Source: Eggerthellaceae bacterium
Lineage (GTDB): Bacteria; Actinomycetota; Coriobacteriia; Coriobacteriales; Eggerthellaceae
Assembly: GCA_017459925.1 (NCBI GenBank)
Contig: JAFUCC010000012.1
Coordinates: forward strand, 1 to 57,398
Direction of reading: 5' to 3'
DNA: 57,398 nt
Positions within the stretch are counted from its first letter, which is position 1. Every line of letters begins with the position of its first letter. The notes under the pieces are model-generated. The model was not told the origin of the DNA and ran no database searches. It was given only the letters and a program-made list of their open reading frames with translations. Below, one piece after another: positions 24,869 through 36,800 of the stretch. The translations under genes were made by a program, and so were the position numbers.

Positions 24869-27800
24869 ATGGGGAAACGAGTTACAAACGAGGGGTTCGC
24901 ACGTCGCGATAGCGGCTTTTCAGCTGCGTTCGCGTTCGTGCTTTCCATTGTGGCGGCAGTGGTTCTGTCGGCCAGCATCGCGTTGCTCGCCTGGGTGCCT
25001 TCCGGCGACGCCCTTACCGCGGAGAGCTCGGAAAGCGCCGCATCCACAGATGGTGTTTCCCCTGATGACAGCTCAAGCAGAGATCAGGCGGCGTCGAACT
25101 CTGGCGCTCCGAGCGTCGAAAAGCCGCCGTCTGCCCAGCCTCTTGCGGAAGACGTCGCCGCTTCTCCGGTAAAGGTCGTGTTGGAAAAGACCATAGTGAG
25201 TGATTCTGGCTATCACTACACGGTAAGCGTCGAGTACATGTCTGATGCGGGCATTCCCGAAGGCGCTGAACTCTCCGTTGCCTGGGTTATGCTGACGCCG
25301 GAAGGCTACGACCCGAATAAGCCCGAGTTCAAGGACCGTCCCACCGAGGAAGAAGCGTTCGTGAGCGCGGCGCAGCTTGCCGAGCGCGTTTCTGAACTGA
25401 CGAAGGTGCTGGACGTGCGCGAAGGCGACGAAGCTTTCTACACGGCGTTTTTGGACATTTCCCTGAATGTGGACGGCAACGTCGTGAAGCTGCCTGACGG
25501 TGTCAAGGTAAAGGTGACAGTGGAAACAGACGCTGTTGAGGCCGACCAAGCGAATCGTCTGCGCGCTTCGTTCTTCACCGAGAAGAAACCTGGCGCCGAG
25601 CATGCCGACCCGCTGGGTCTCGAAGACCGGTCTGGCGAGCCGGCGCAAGATAAGAAATACGAAAAGGGCGCGAAGGTCACGTTCGAAACCGACAAGCTTT
25701 CCGAGCTTGGCCTGATGGGCGTGATAACCGCTGAGGAGCTGGCTGCCGAGCAGGCCGAAGCCGAAGCTGCTACGGGTGCCGATAACAATGAATCGGTGGA
25801 ACACGAGCAGGATGTCGCCGAACCTTCGGACGAAACCGACGTGGAGACGACCGATGCTCCCGATAGCGGCGCCGCGCAAGAGACGCCCAAGCCGAGCCTG
25901 TCCACTTCCCTTGTTGCTGCAAGCAACGCGCCGCTCGCGCGCGTTGTGAACCAGTATTCGCTGCTCCAGGTTGCAGATGCGCTAGGCGAGGAAGCTGATT
26001 CGTATACCGTTACTTGGGTCGACGATGAGGGCGCAATGCTGAAGACGGACGTTGTGGCAGCGGGCGAAGCGCCGGCTGCGCCTAGCGTGCCCCCAACAAA
26101 AGCGCCCACGGCGCAGTACACGTACGCGTTCGCCGGTTGGTCGAACAGCTTAGACGGCAGGGTTTACCTCGACGAATTCCCGGAAGTAACCGAGGACGTT
26201 GTGTATGTGGCCACGTTCACATCGACGGTGAATACGTACATGGTCGTCTGGACGAACGACGACGGCACCGTGTTGGAAACCGATGAGGACGTCCCCTACG
26301 GCACCATGCCCGAATACAACGGCGCGGAGCCTTCAAAAGACGGTTACCGCTTCGGCCTTTGGGAGCCTGATGTAGCCCCAGTTGAGGGAGACGTCACTTA
26401 CAAGGCGGTCTTTACGCAATCGCCGGTGGAGTTCCTCGTCCGCGACCACAGCACGGGGGCGCCGCTTTCAGATGCGCACCTAACGCTAACCAACGACGCA
26501 GGCATTGTCGTTTGGGAGGCGACGACCACCGGTAGCGGCCTTGTGTGGGTCAAGCAAGTCGGCCAGGAGTCTGCAGGCGGCGATGGCGCGGAGTTCAAGC
26601 CGAACAGCACCTACACGCTGAAGCAGACGAGCGCCGACTCCGCGTACATTTGCCCTGCAGGGTCGTGGACGCTGAAGGTCGCAGAAGATGGCAAGACGTT
26701 CTCGCTTACGGTGAATGCCGACGTCTCCGACATGTCGACCTGGCGGGCGAGCGGTCCCTATGGCGCGCGCTTCTACCTTGACAACGTGGCGGCATCCACC
26801 GTCACATACAAGTACAACTACCCTGCGGGAATTACGCCCGAACCCGAAGACGAGAAGTCGTCTCTGCCGGAGCTTGCCTACGACTACCGCTACTTGGTAC
26901 AGCACGAAGACCCGGCAATCGACGGCTACACGTTCGTGGGATGGCAGGTTGATGGCACGTCGACCTATGCTCATGAAGGCGACACGATTTCGCTCGACAC
27001 GCTGAGCAGGGCAACGCACACGATGGTCGCACAGTGGCGCATCCCGCTTTCCGTGCAGGCGTACACCTATGCCAAAGGCGACCGCGATCACGCCATGCTT
27101 GAAGAGGGCAGCGAGGGCATCTATGCGATTCCCGTCGAACGGTCGCTGACGTTCGGCAGCCTTGCCAACATGGCAGAAGCGTACGGGCAGCAGAACACGG
27201 CAGTCCACGAGTTGGGCGCCAGCACCGACTACAGCTTCGCATTCGCCACGCTGCAGCCGGCATCGGGTGAGGCGTTCCGCGTTTACGCGATGCAATACGA
27301 TGCCGCCATCCATGCATGGCAGTACAAGGAATCCGAGGGCGCTGACTGGACGAACATCGACAAGGGCGCTCAGTTGAACCTGTACTACACGCAGGACCTT
27401 GTGGAAGTCAAGTGGGTGCAAGAGCTGGAAGACGGCTCGTTCACCGTGCTTGACGCCGCGCAATTCCCGGGCAAGTCGGTTGCCGTCAGCTATGACTGGG
27501 TGAGCACCGATGCGCTGGTCAGCTCCTCAGAGAGGCCTGTGGTGCAGGGCTCGAGCTACTACAGTTATCTGGGTTTCGGCGATGCCGATGCTGCGTCGTC
27601 GAGCGCTTTGTCCAAGTCGCAGCTACAGTCGTTCAGCCTGAAGAACTCGGAAGACGGCTTCCGATTCAGCGAGAGCGGGTCGGGCGACGGCGAGCCGGTG
27701 GCGGGCGATACCATTTTCGTGGTGTATTCCGAAACGCCGCCGGAAAGCAGCGTGCTTCTGGCCATCGAGAACCATTCGGAATGGCCGTACAAGGTAAGCA

Positions 27801-30800
27801 GCATCTTCGTGGGCGGTGAGCTTGCCGCCAACGATTGGCTGGCCAATGGCAACGCGGTGCTGGTGAACGACGATGGAACGCTGCAGGTGATGGCTGCGCA
27901 AGACACCGTTGCCGCAGATGCAACGTCTCATCTCGTGCTGCTTGGGGCTGGCGCCAAGGCGTTCGTAGTCGACGGCGGATTTATCGAAGAAGCCGCCGCG
28001 GGCACGATTGCCAGCGCCGCCGTGGCAAGCTCCACCCAGATCGTGCGCACCACGCTCGTGAAGACAAGCAATACCGAGAACGGCCTAGCTAACACCAAGA
28101 GCGTGACGAGGGGCGTTTTGGAGGAGGCTCCCGCCGAAGTCGTCGTGTCGTTCGATTCCGACCTCTCCGACCTTGCCGTGAGCAAGACGTGGAGCGACGA
28201 CTCGTACCCGTCGGGTTTCAAGGTCGACTTCGCCCTGTATGAGAATTCGAAAGCCTGCACGACTGACGCCGCGAATGCGAGGGGCGTATACACGATGCAG
28301 GGCGACGAGTGGGCCATCACGATTCCGAACCTGCCCACGCGACTTGCCTACAGCGTGTCGGAGACTGCCGTGCGCAACTCCGCTGGCAATGATATAACCG
28401 CAGACTTCCAGGCAACGTACACCGACGACGAAGAGCAGCGCGCCATTGCCGTCTACAACACGCGCACGAGCGACGTTTGCCAGGTGGGCGATAGGAAATT
28501 CCGCACCGTGAAGGAGGCGGTCGAGTACATCGAGGGCGCGGGCATGACGACTGCCACCATCGAGATGCTGTCCGACTACATCATGGCAGAAAGCGGCTCG
28601 GTTGAAATTCCGTCGGGTTACAGCATCACCCTGACCTCCGTCGACGTCGACAACCCCAACACCATCACCCGCGGTTTTGCGGGTGCCGCCGAGTTCTTCG
28701 CGGTACATGGCGGGCTGACCATCGAAAACGTGAAGCTGACCGGCCAGCTCGGCAAGGCCATCATGGCCAAGGACGGCAATGGCGGCTTGGTGCACGTGGC
28801 TGCGGGAGCGGTTCTCACGGCAGGCGATGGCGCCCAGCTCGCTTATGGTCGCGCCTCGAACGGCTCGGCGATCTACGCGGAAAGCGGGGCCACGGTGAAC
28901 TTGGATGGCGTGCGTGTGACGTCGTGCCAGGCCATCAGCGGCGGAGCCGTCGGCGTTGCGGACGACACGGTTCGCATTCGCGTTTCCGGCGACACGTACG
29001 TGCACGACAACCGTGACGGCGACAACCGCGATCAGTACAACCTCTTCCTCGACCAGGACAGCAACGAGGTCATTCAGGTTGTCGGCGAGGGCTTGGGCAG
29101 CAACGCGCTCGTAGGCGTGCGCGTTCCCAACGGCGATTCGGCTTCGACGCAATACAATGCGCATGGCGCCCCGGCCAAGCCGTTTGCCACGTATGCTGAA
29201 AGCGCAAAGAACGATAACCTGGCCAAGCTGACGAACGATCGCCTGAACAGCTCTTATAGCAATTACGGAAGCGCGAGCGAAATCCTGCCGAACACCGTGG
29301 TGTGGGGCGAGACGTTCAACTTCACGGTGAACGTGCAATGGCTCGATGACAAGTTCAACGAGGAAAGCCCTGTGCCAGATGGCGCCCAGGTAACGCTCAG
29401 GCTGAACAACGGCTACGTCACTCCCAGGGCGGATGGCGTCGTGCCCACCACCGTCGTTCTCGTTGGCTCTGACAGCATGACCTACACGTTCGAGGGCTTA
29501 GCGCGTTACGACGGCAGCGGCAATCCTTACAAGTACACGGTTTCTGAAACGTCGATTGCCCCAACTGAGTACCGACGGGTCATCTTCGCCGGCGACAAGG
29601 CCGTAAACGACAATCCGCTTACGTACAGCGCGGCAACCGGCAACGACCAGGTGGCCTTCGTTTCGAACTACTACCGCTATACCGAGCTGACGGTCGAAAA
29701 GAAAGCGGAGAACCTGCCCGCCGGCCAGACTATCTCGGCCTCGTTCTCGGTATACCGCGTGGCGAAAGACGGCATGGTCGATCAAAACGGCATCCGCTAT
29801 GGCGGCGTGGGTAGCGTAAGCGATTTGCCGCTAGCGCTGCGCAACACGGAGTTCACCACCGAAGGCGGTAATCGCTGGCACAAGGACCTGGGTGGAAGCC
29901 AAGTTAAGTTCCACAAGTTCTACGACATCGCGTTCCGAGAATTCGAGTACAACGCGACCAGTGGCATCGGCGCCCTTAAGGACGGAACCGATTGGCAACC
30001 GGGCGATGTCGTGCGCTTCAGCGAAACCGGCGATTGCTCCGTGCGCGGCGAGGACGAGGCTTGGCACGCGCTCGGCACGAGGGTGCCCGATTCGTACATC
30101 CAGTTCTCCCGGCAAGATGGCAGGGGCGGCGTGGAAAGCGCCGGCGGCACGAGCGCGGGCAAGGGTTGCACGATACGTAACGTCGTCAGCTCGGGTTCCG
30201 GCACGTACACCTTCACAAAGGAAAGCCACGACCTGTCATCTGATTATTACTACTACGTAGTTGAAACGCAGGTCAGCGAATCGGGCGGCATGGGCCGCGT
30301 CATTGGGGACTCCCATAAGCTCGTTGCGACGTACGATCCGCAGTACGAGTACGACCAGCTTGCGCAGAAGGTCACGGTGACCAATACGTACCGCAATTGG
30401 CTGAGCGTCGACAAGCGCTGGTCCGATGACGTCACGAACCCCGGAACGTGCGAGTTCGAGGTTTACCGAGTCCTCGGCGCGACTGGCAGCACCGCAGAAT
30501 ACCTCGATGACCCCGTCAAGTTCGAGCAGTTGGTGAAAGCCAACTTCGACCAATGGGTGCAAGACGGGAAGGTCGCGAAGCAAAACGAGCTGTCGTTCTC
30601 GCTGCCCGAAACCGACACCGATAGCTGGGTGCACGTGCTGGAAGACCTCGATGTGGAAGGCGGCGTGTACTTCGCGCGCGAGGTCCGTTCGGGCGGCATT
30701 GCCATCCTGAACCCCGATGTTTCCGACACCAAGACGAGCGTCGACGCCGTGTACAGCTACGACAAGAACGTCAATCAGATTACGGTGAAGAACCTGAGCG

Positions 30801-33800
30801 GCGTGCTGTGCAAGATCGACGACAGAAGCGGCGAACATCCCTTCCGCACGCTGAAAGACGCCCTCGCTTATGGTAGGACGCGCGAAAACGGCGAATCGAA
30901 TACCGAGTTCACCATTCAGATGCTGCGCGACTACTCCATTCCTTCGAGCGACATCATGCAAATCGCATCTGGTGAGCATATCACGCTGACCACGGCGTCC
31001 ACGGTTGCGACCGGGGCAAAGGTCTTCGTGTATTCCGGCGATGCCGGAAAGACCAAGGCCACCATCGAGCGCAAGGCTGGCAACACGTGGCCGTTCGTCA
31101 CCATGGCAGGCACGGCAGGCGCGAGCGAAGGCACGTCGTTCACGCTCGAGAACATCGAGCTCGATGGCGGCAGCACATCGGTAAACTTCAGAATCGGCAA
31201 CACCACGTATTACAACGGCGGTCTCATTTACGCCACCAACGCCACGGTCGTACTGCAAGAGGGCGGCATGGACAGCGGCGGTGATGGCACGGGCGTCGTT
31301 GTGCGCAACGGCAAGGCCAACAACGGCGGAGCGATATACGCCGTCAGCTCGAATGTGTCGGTAAGCGATGCCGCGTTCGAAAACTGCGTTTCCACCGACA
31401 CGAACGGCAGCGTCGATCGTGGCGGCGGCGCCATCTGGACAAGCGGCATTTCAACCATGGTCGAAAACAGCACGTTCGCCGCGTGCACTGCCGCGCGCGC
31501 GGGCGGAGCGGTTGCCAGCATGTATAAGAGCGCCGAAGGCGATGGCGGCGAAGAGACTGTCATTACCGGCTGCACGTTTACCGATTGTACGTCGAATTAC
31601 TATGGCGGTGCCGTTTACTCCCGCAACGCCACGCTGACAGTGGGCGGCGAAGACGCGTCTGACGCTTGCACGTTCACGCGATGCGAAGCGATGTATCGCG
31701 GTGGCGGCGTGCATCACGAAAACACGATGGGAACCACGGACGTTCGGAACTGCACGTTCGACGAGTGCAAGATGACTGCCGCAGTCGGCTCCAACACGAA
31801 TGCGAACGGCGGCGGCGGGTTGTGCACGGAGGCCAATGTTTTGAACCTGCGCGACTGCACGTTCACGAACGGCTACGCCTACGTGCGCGGAGGCGGCGCC
31901 ATTCACTTCAACCTTTCCGCCGAGGCATCTAACGTTTCCAACTGCACGTTCACCAACTGCACGACGCAGGTTTCCGGTGGCGGCGGACTGGAAGACGTTG
32001 CTCTAACCCAGACGATTTCCGACTGCACGTTCACTGACTGTGCGGCTCCCGGAAGCGCAGGCGGCGGAATCGACGTGGGCCATTTCAACTACGACAAGAA
32101 CGTTGTGGTGACGAACTGCGAGTTCACCCGCTGCGAAGCGGGCGGCGGCGATGGCGGCGGCGGCATCTGCACAGGCGGCGAGACGCTGACGGTCATCGGC
32201 TGCACGTTCGACGAGTGCAAGACCATCGCCACGTCGGGCACTATCAACGGCGGCGCTATTTCCATGAGCCCTGGTGGCGAGATGAACGAAGTTGACGTGT
32301 ACGGTTGCACGTTCACGAATTGCGCTGCGGCTTATGGTTATGGTGGCGCTATCTATTCGAAGGGCATCGTGCTGCGCGTCGGCGACCATCCGGAAACCGG
32401 AGCCCACACCACGTTCACTAACTGTTCAGCGCGCAATGACGGCGGCGCTATCGACCATTATTGGCGAGGCGCTGATGGTGCGTCGCTGTTCATGGAAAAC
32501 GTGACCTTCAGCAACTGCACATCCACTGCGGGCAGCGGCGGAGCCGTCTACGATGGCGGAAACAGCTCCGCCGATACCACGTTGGTTGTCGCGAACGTCT
32601 CCTTCGCCGATTGCTCGGCCCAGTCGGGGCATGGCGGCGCCGTTCGTTCCTCAGCCGCCGCCGTAACGGTCAGCGACTCCGATTTCAACAACTGCTCTGC
32701 CAGATATCATGGCGGTGCCTTGGGCCTCGACCTCTTCGACACGTATTACGAGGGGTCGTCGCTGAGGGTGACGGACAGCACGTTCTCCGATTGCAATGCG
32801 GGCATCAGGAACGAGGGCTACTACGGCGGCGCCATTTACACCGATACGGAGGCGTTTGAGCTTACCGGTAGGGAAGGGGTAATCACCTTCGACAACTGCA
32901 CGTCGTGGGGCGCGGGCGGCGCCATTTACCATAGCCGCGGCGATCGCGAGAGCGCTTCCGACACCTTCACCGACCTTGTTTTCGAGAACTGCGTTTCGAA
33001 GAGCGGCAGCGGCGGAAGCATTTACACGTGTGCGCCCTCCGTTGCGCTGACGCGCATCGCTTTCCAGGATGGCACGTGCATGTACAGCGGCGGCGCCATC
33101 AATCAGAATGTCGGCGCTAACTTCATGGACAAAGCGCAGATGAATGTCGTCGATTGCACATTCAAGCACCTGCATTGCGGAGTCGACACTACAAGCGGAA
33201 GCAACGTTCACGGTGGGGCCATTTTCACGAACACGAGGCTCCTCACCGTTACGGGGCAGCAGGAAGTCCTGACGTTCGAGGATTGCTTTGCACGCGGCAG
33301 CGGCGGCGCGATTTGCCATGATCGCAACAATAACGAAGCTGTCGAAACCGTCATCACCGATTGCAGCTTCAAGGAATGCGAGGCGACGAGGAACAGCGGC
33401 GGGGCCGTGTACTCCAATGCGCCTGTGGCCACGCTGACCAACTTGTCGTTCGAGGGCACGCGGTCGTATTGGTCGGGCGGCGCCGTGTACCGCTCGGTTG
33501 CAGATTCGTATATCGCGCAAAGCAATACGACGATCACCGGCTGCACATTCAAGGATTCCGAAGCAGGTTACGGCAACACCGAGAACAATACCGGTTCGCA
33601 TGGCGGCGCGATATACGACAGTACGCTGATCCTGAACGTTCAGGGCCAGGAAGGTGTTGTCACCTTCAACAACACCAAGGCGCGCGGCAGCGGCGGCGCC
33701 GTGTACCAGAGCCGTGGATCCGAGGATTCAGCTGCAACGTTCACGCAATGCAGCTTCGACACTTGCACGGCGAGCACTGCCAGCGGTGGTGCGATTGCGG

Positions 33801-36800
33801 CATGGGCCACCACGCTGACCGTGCGGGACGCGTCGTTCAGCCATGTGAGCACCAGGAATTACGGCGGCGCTATCTATCACGAGGTCAACGGTAGCAGCGA
33901 GACGCGCTTTGCCAATGGCGCGACGCGCTTGAGCCACATCGTCGTGAACGATGCCACGACGCAAAACGAGTCGGGTGGCGGCGTTTCCACGAGCGCGCGG
34001 ACGCTCGTCGTTGACGGCCAGGGCGGTGAGAGCTCGTTCACCGATTGCACTGCTAGGAAAGCTGGCGGCGCCATTCGGCACAACAATGCCAATGTTGCGG
34101 CAACGACCACCATTTCCGATTGCGACTTCACGCGCTGCGAAGGCGCGGCTGACGAGGGCGGCGGAGTCTGGACGCAGGCAACCAGGGCCGTTTTGTCCCG
34201 CTGCGATTTCGTTGACTGCACGGCGTATTCCAACGGCGGCGGCCTTTGCCATCGCATCACCAATAGCGATCAGGTTGCCACATGCTCCACCACCGTCGAG
34301 GGCTGCTCGTTCACGAACTGCGATTCCACCAACCAGTGGGGCGGCGGCATGCGGGCGGAAACCCTGACGCTCGATGTGACTTCTACGTCGTTCGACGGTT
34401 GCGACGCTCGTTGGGGCGGTGGCGGCATCTATCAGGCTCGAAATTCGGAGGGTTCGACCTTCACCTTGGACGGTTGCGGTTTTGCCAATTGCACCGTGTG
34501 GGATACGCAGGACAACTACGAGACCGGTGGCGGAGCCGTTAATGCGAAGGCGCGCGTGCTCGACTTCAAGGAAAGCGTGTTCGAGGATTGCTCGGCCAAG
34601 AACCGCGGTGGCATTATCATGCACGCCGACGTAAAGGCGGCTGCCGAAGCGACGATTGCCGATTGCCGACTTTCGGGCGGCGAGGTCAGCGAGGGCAATG
34701 GCCAAGGCGGCGGCATCTACTTCACCATGACTGATGCCACCCTCATCCGCACAACCATCGAGAACTGCTCGGCGTCGGCTCGGGGCGGCGCCATTTACAA
34801 GCATAATTCCTATAGCCTGCCACTCGTGCTTGACGATTGCGAGCTTACGGGCAATTACGCTGGTAATTACGGCGGAGCCGTGTTCTTCGACTCGAACAAC
34901 ACGATCACGCTGCGCAACGGCACGAGCATCACCGGCAACACGCTGGGAACCACCACGGTGGAAAACGCGGCAGGCGTGTACATCCTGCAAGACAGGGGCC
35001 AAGCCACGCTGGTCTTGGGTTCCGTAGACGCCGAGGATGACACGATCACCGTGTACGACAACACGACCAGCTCGGATATGCAGTCGAACGTGCGGCTCAT
35101 ACGGAGCGGTACGTATGACAAGAAGACGCAGCGCTACTACGATAGGGCCGACAGCGTCAGCCTGCTTTCCAACTTGACGAAACCGGGCGTTGGCGCGACG
35201 GGCAGCATCGGCGTGGTGAACCCGGGCCCGGAGAACACGCAGTTCGGCGTGGGCGACGTGGGCGGCCATACGGGCGTCGAGTACATCGTCTCCGACATCG
35301 ACACGCAATACGGCAAGCTTGACCCTGCCGATCACGAGCATAAGAAGATCATCTGGTATGCACCGCCCGTGTGCAAGATCACCGACCAGTACGGTTGGCC
35401 GTTGTACTACGGTCCCGAGAAGAAGACGGCGACGTTCACGTCGTTGAAGGACGCCATCGAGGTCCTGAACGTCTTGACGCCCGGCTACCTGCGCGACAAC
35501 GATGATGTGGAACCCACGCAGTTGCAGATCCAGATGCTGGTGCCCAATTACACCCTGGGCGAAGCGACGCCTGCCCTGAAGCGCGACGTCACGCTGACCA
35601 CGGCCAATCCTGGTCCTACGGAATTCGACTATCCCATGAACGCCACGTCGGCCACGGCTACGGTGATGCGCGGTGCTGCGGCGACCGCAGGCTCCCTGTT
35701 CACGGTGTCCCCGGGTGTGGGGCTTACTGTGAAAGCCATTACGCTCGATGGCGGCAACCGAAGCGAGTTGCCGCTGGTTGTGCCTGCGAACGGCGGCATC
35801 GTCAACGTGCAGACCAATGCGTCGGTCACGCTGTCCGAGGGCGCCGTGCTGTGCAATTCGGCCGTTTCTGACGGAAACAATGGCGGCGCCGTGTATGTCA
35901 CCGGCGGCACAAACCCCGACGTTCCCGCGCTCGTCATGGACGCAAACGCCACCGTCTCCGACTGCTTGGCCGGTAACGGCGCCGGTGTGTACCTGACCGG
36001 CGGCGTGCTGTTCGAAATGAACGACGCTCCCCATATCGAGGGGTGCACGGCGAGCAAGGCGGGCGGCGCCGTGTACGTCTCGCCGTATGCCACCATGTCG
36101 TTCGCCGACAATCCTAACGCCGTCATTCGCGATAACGCAGTCGCCGATGCTTCAGGCGCTGGTGCGGGCATTTACCTTCCCGACAACAACAGCAAGCTGA
36201 ACTTGAAGCTCGGTCGGGCTGCCGTCATCGCCGACAACTACGTGCTGGGCACCGATGACGATACGCGCCAAAACGGCTTCGAGAGCTACCCGCTGTTGCG
36301 CCAGGATATTTTCTTGGGTGAAAGCGGCGAGCCTGCGACCTCCATCGTGTTGACGGGCGACCTCTCGATGGATGCCGGGGACATTTGGGTGTGGGCCGAT
36401 AACGCGACGCACTATAAGACCGAAACGCAATTCGCCGTCATCGCAACCGATGCGAGCGGCAATCCCTCATTCACGCCTCGCGACAGTTCGTTGGCGCTGC
36501 TGCGCAACGCGCGCGACGACGTTGATTCCGAAAACGACACCGATTCGCATCTGTACGGCATTCAAGAAGACGGCGTGAACGTCATCTGGTCGTACAACAC
36601 GGGTTCGGCGAAAGTCGTGTTGCGCAAGGTTGCTTACGAGGACGGCAGCTACGATTCGCTTCAGGGGGCTGTGTTCACCGTGTACAAGGGCCGCAGCACC
36701 CGTCCTTACGTGGTGCGCCACGACGATGGCACGCAAGAGACGCTTTCTGGCCTGCAATCGGGCGATGCGGGCGTGTTCTGGATTGGCGTGCTGCCGTATG

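Noticed and set aside
24803-24911. Small open frame (MSSGILLFCNG...) overlapping the start of the giant gene
   Set aside because: It has no convincing ribosome-binding site and no recognisable product. It could be a coupling leader peptide but nothing in the sequence supports that.
31200-34920. CRISPR-like or satellite repeat
   Set aside because: The regularity is that of a translated beta-helix with varied spacing. There are no identical direct repeats with unique spacers, and the region is one intact coding frame.
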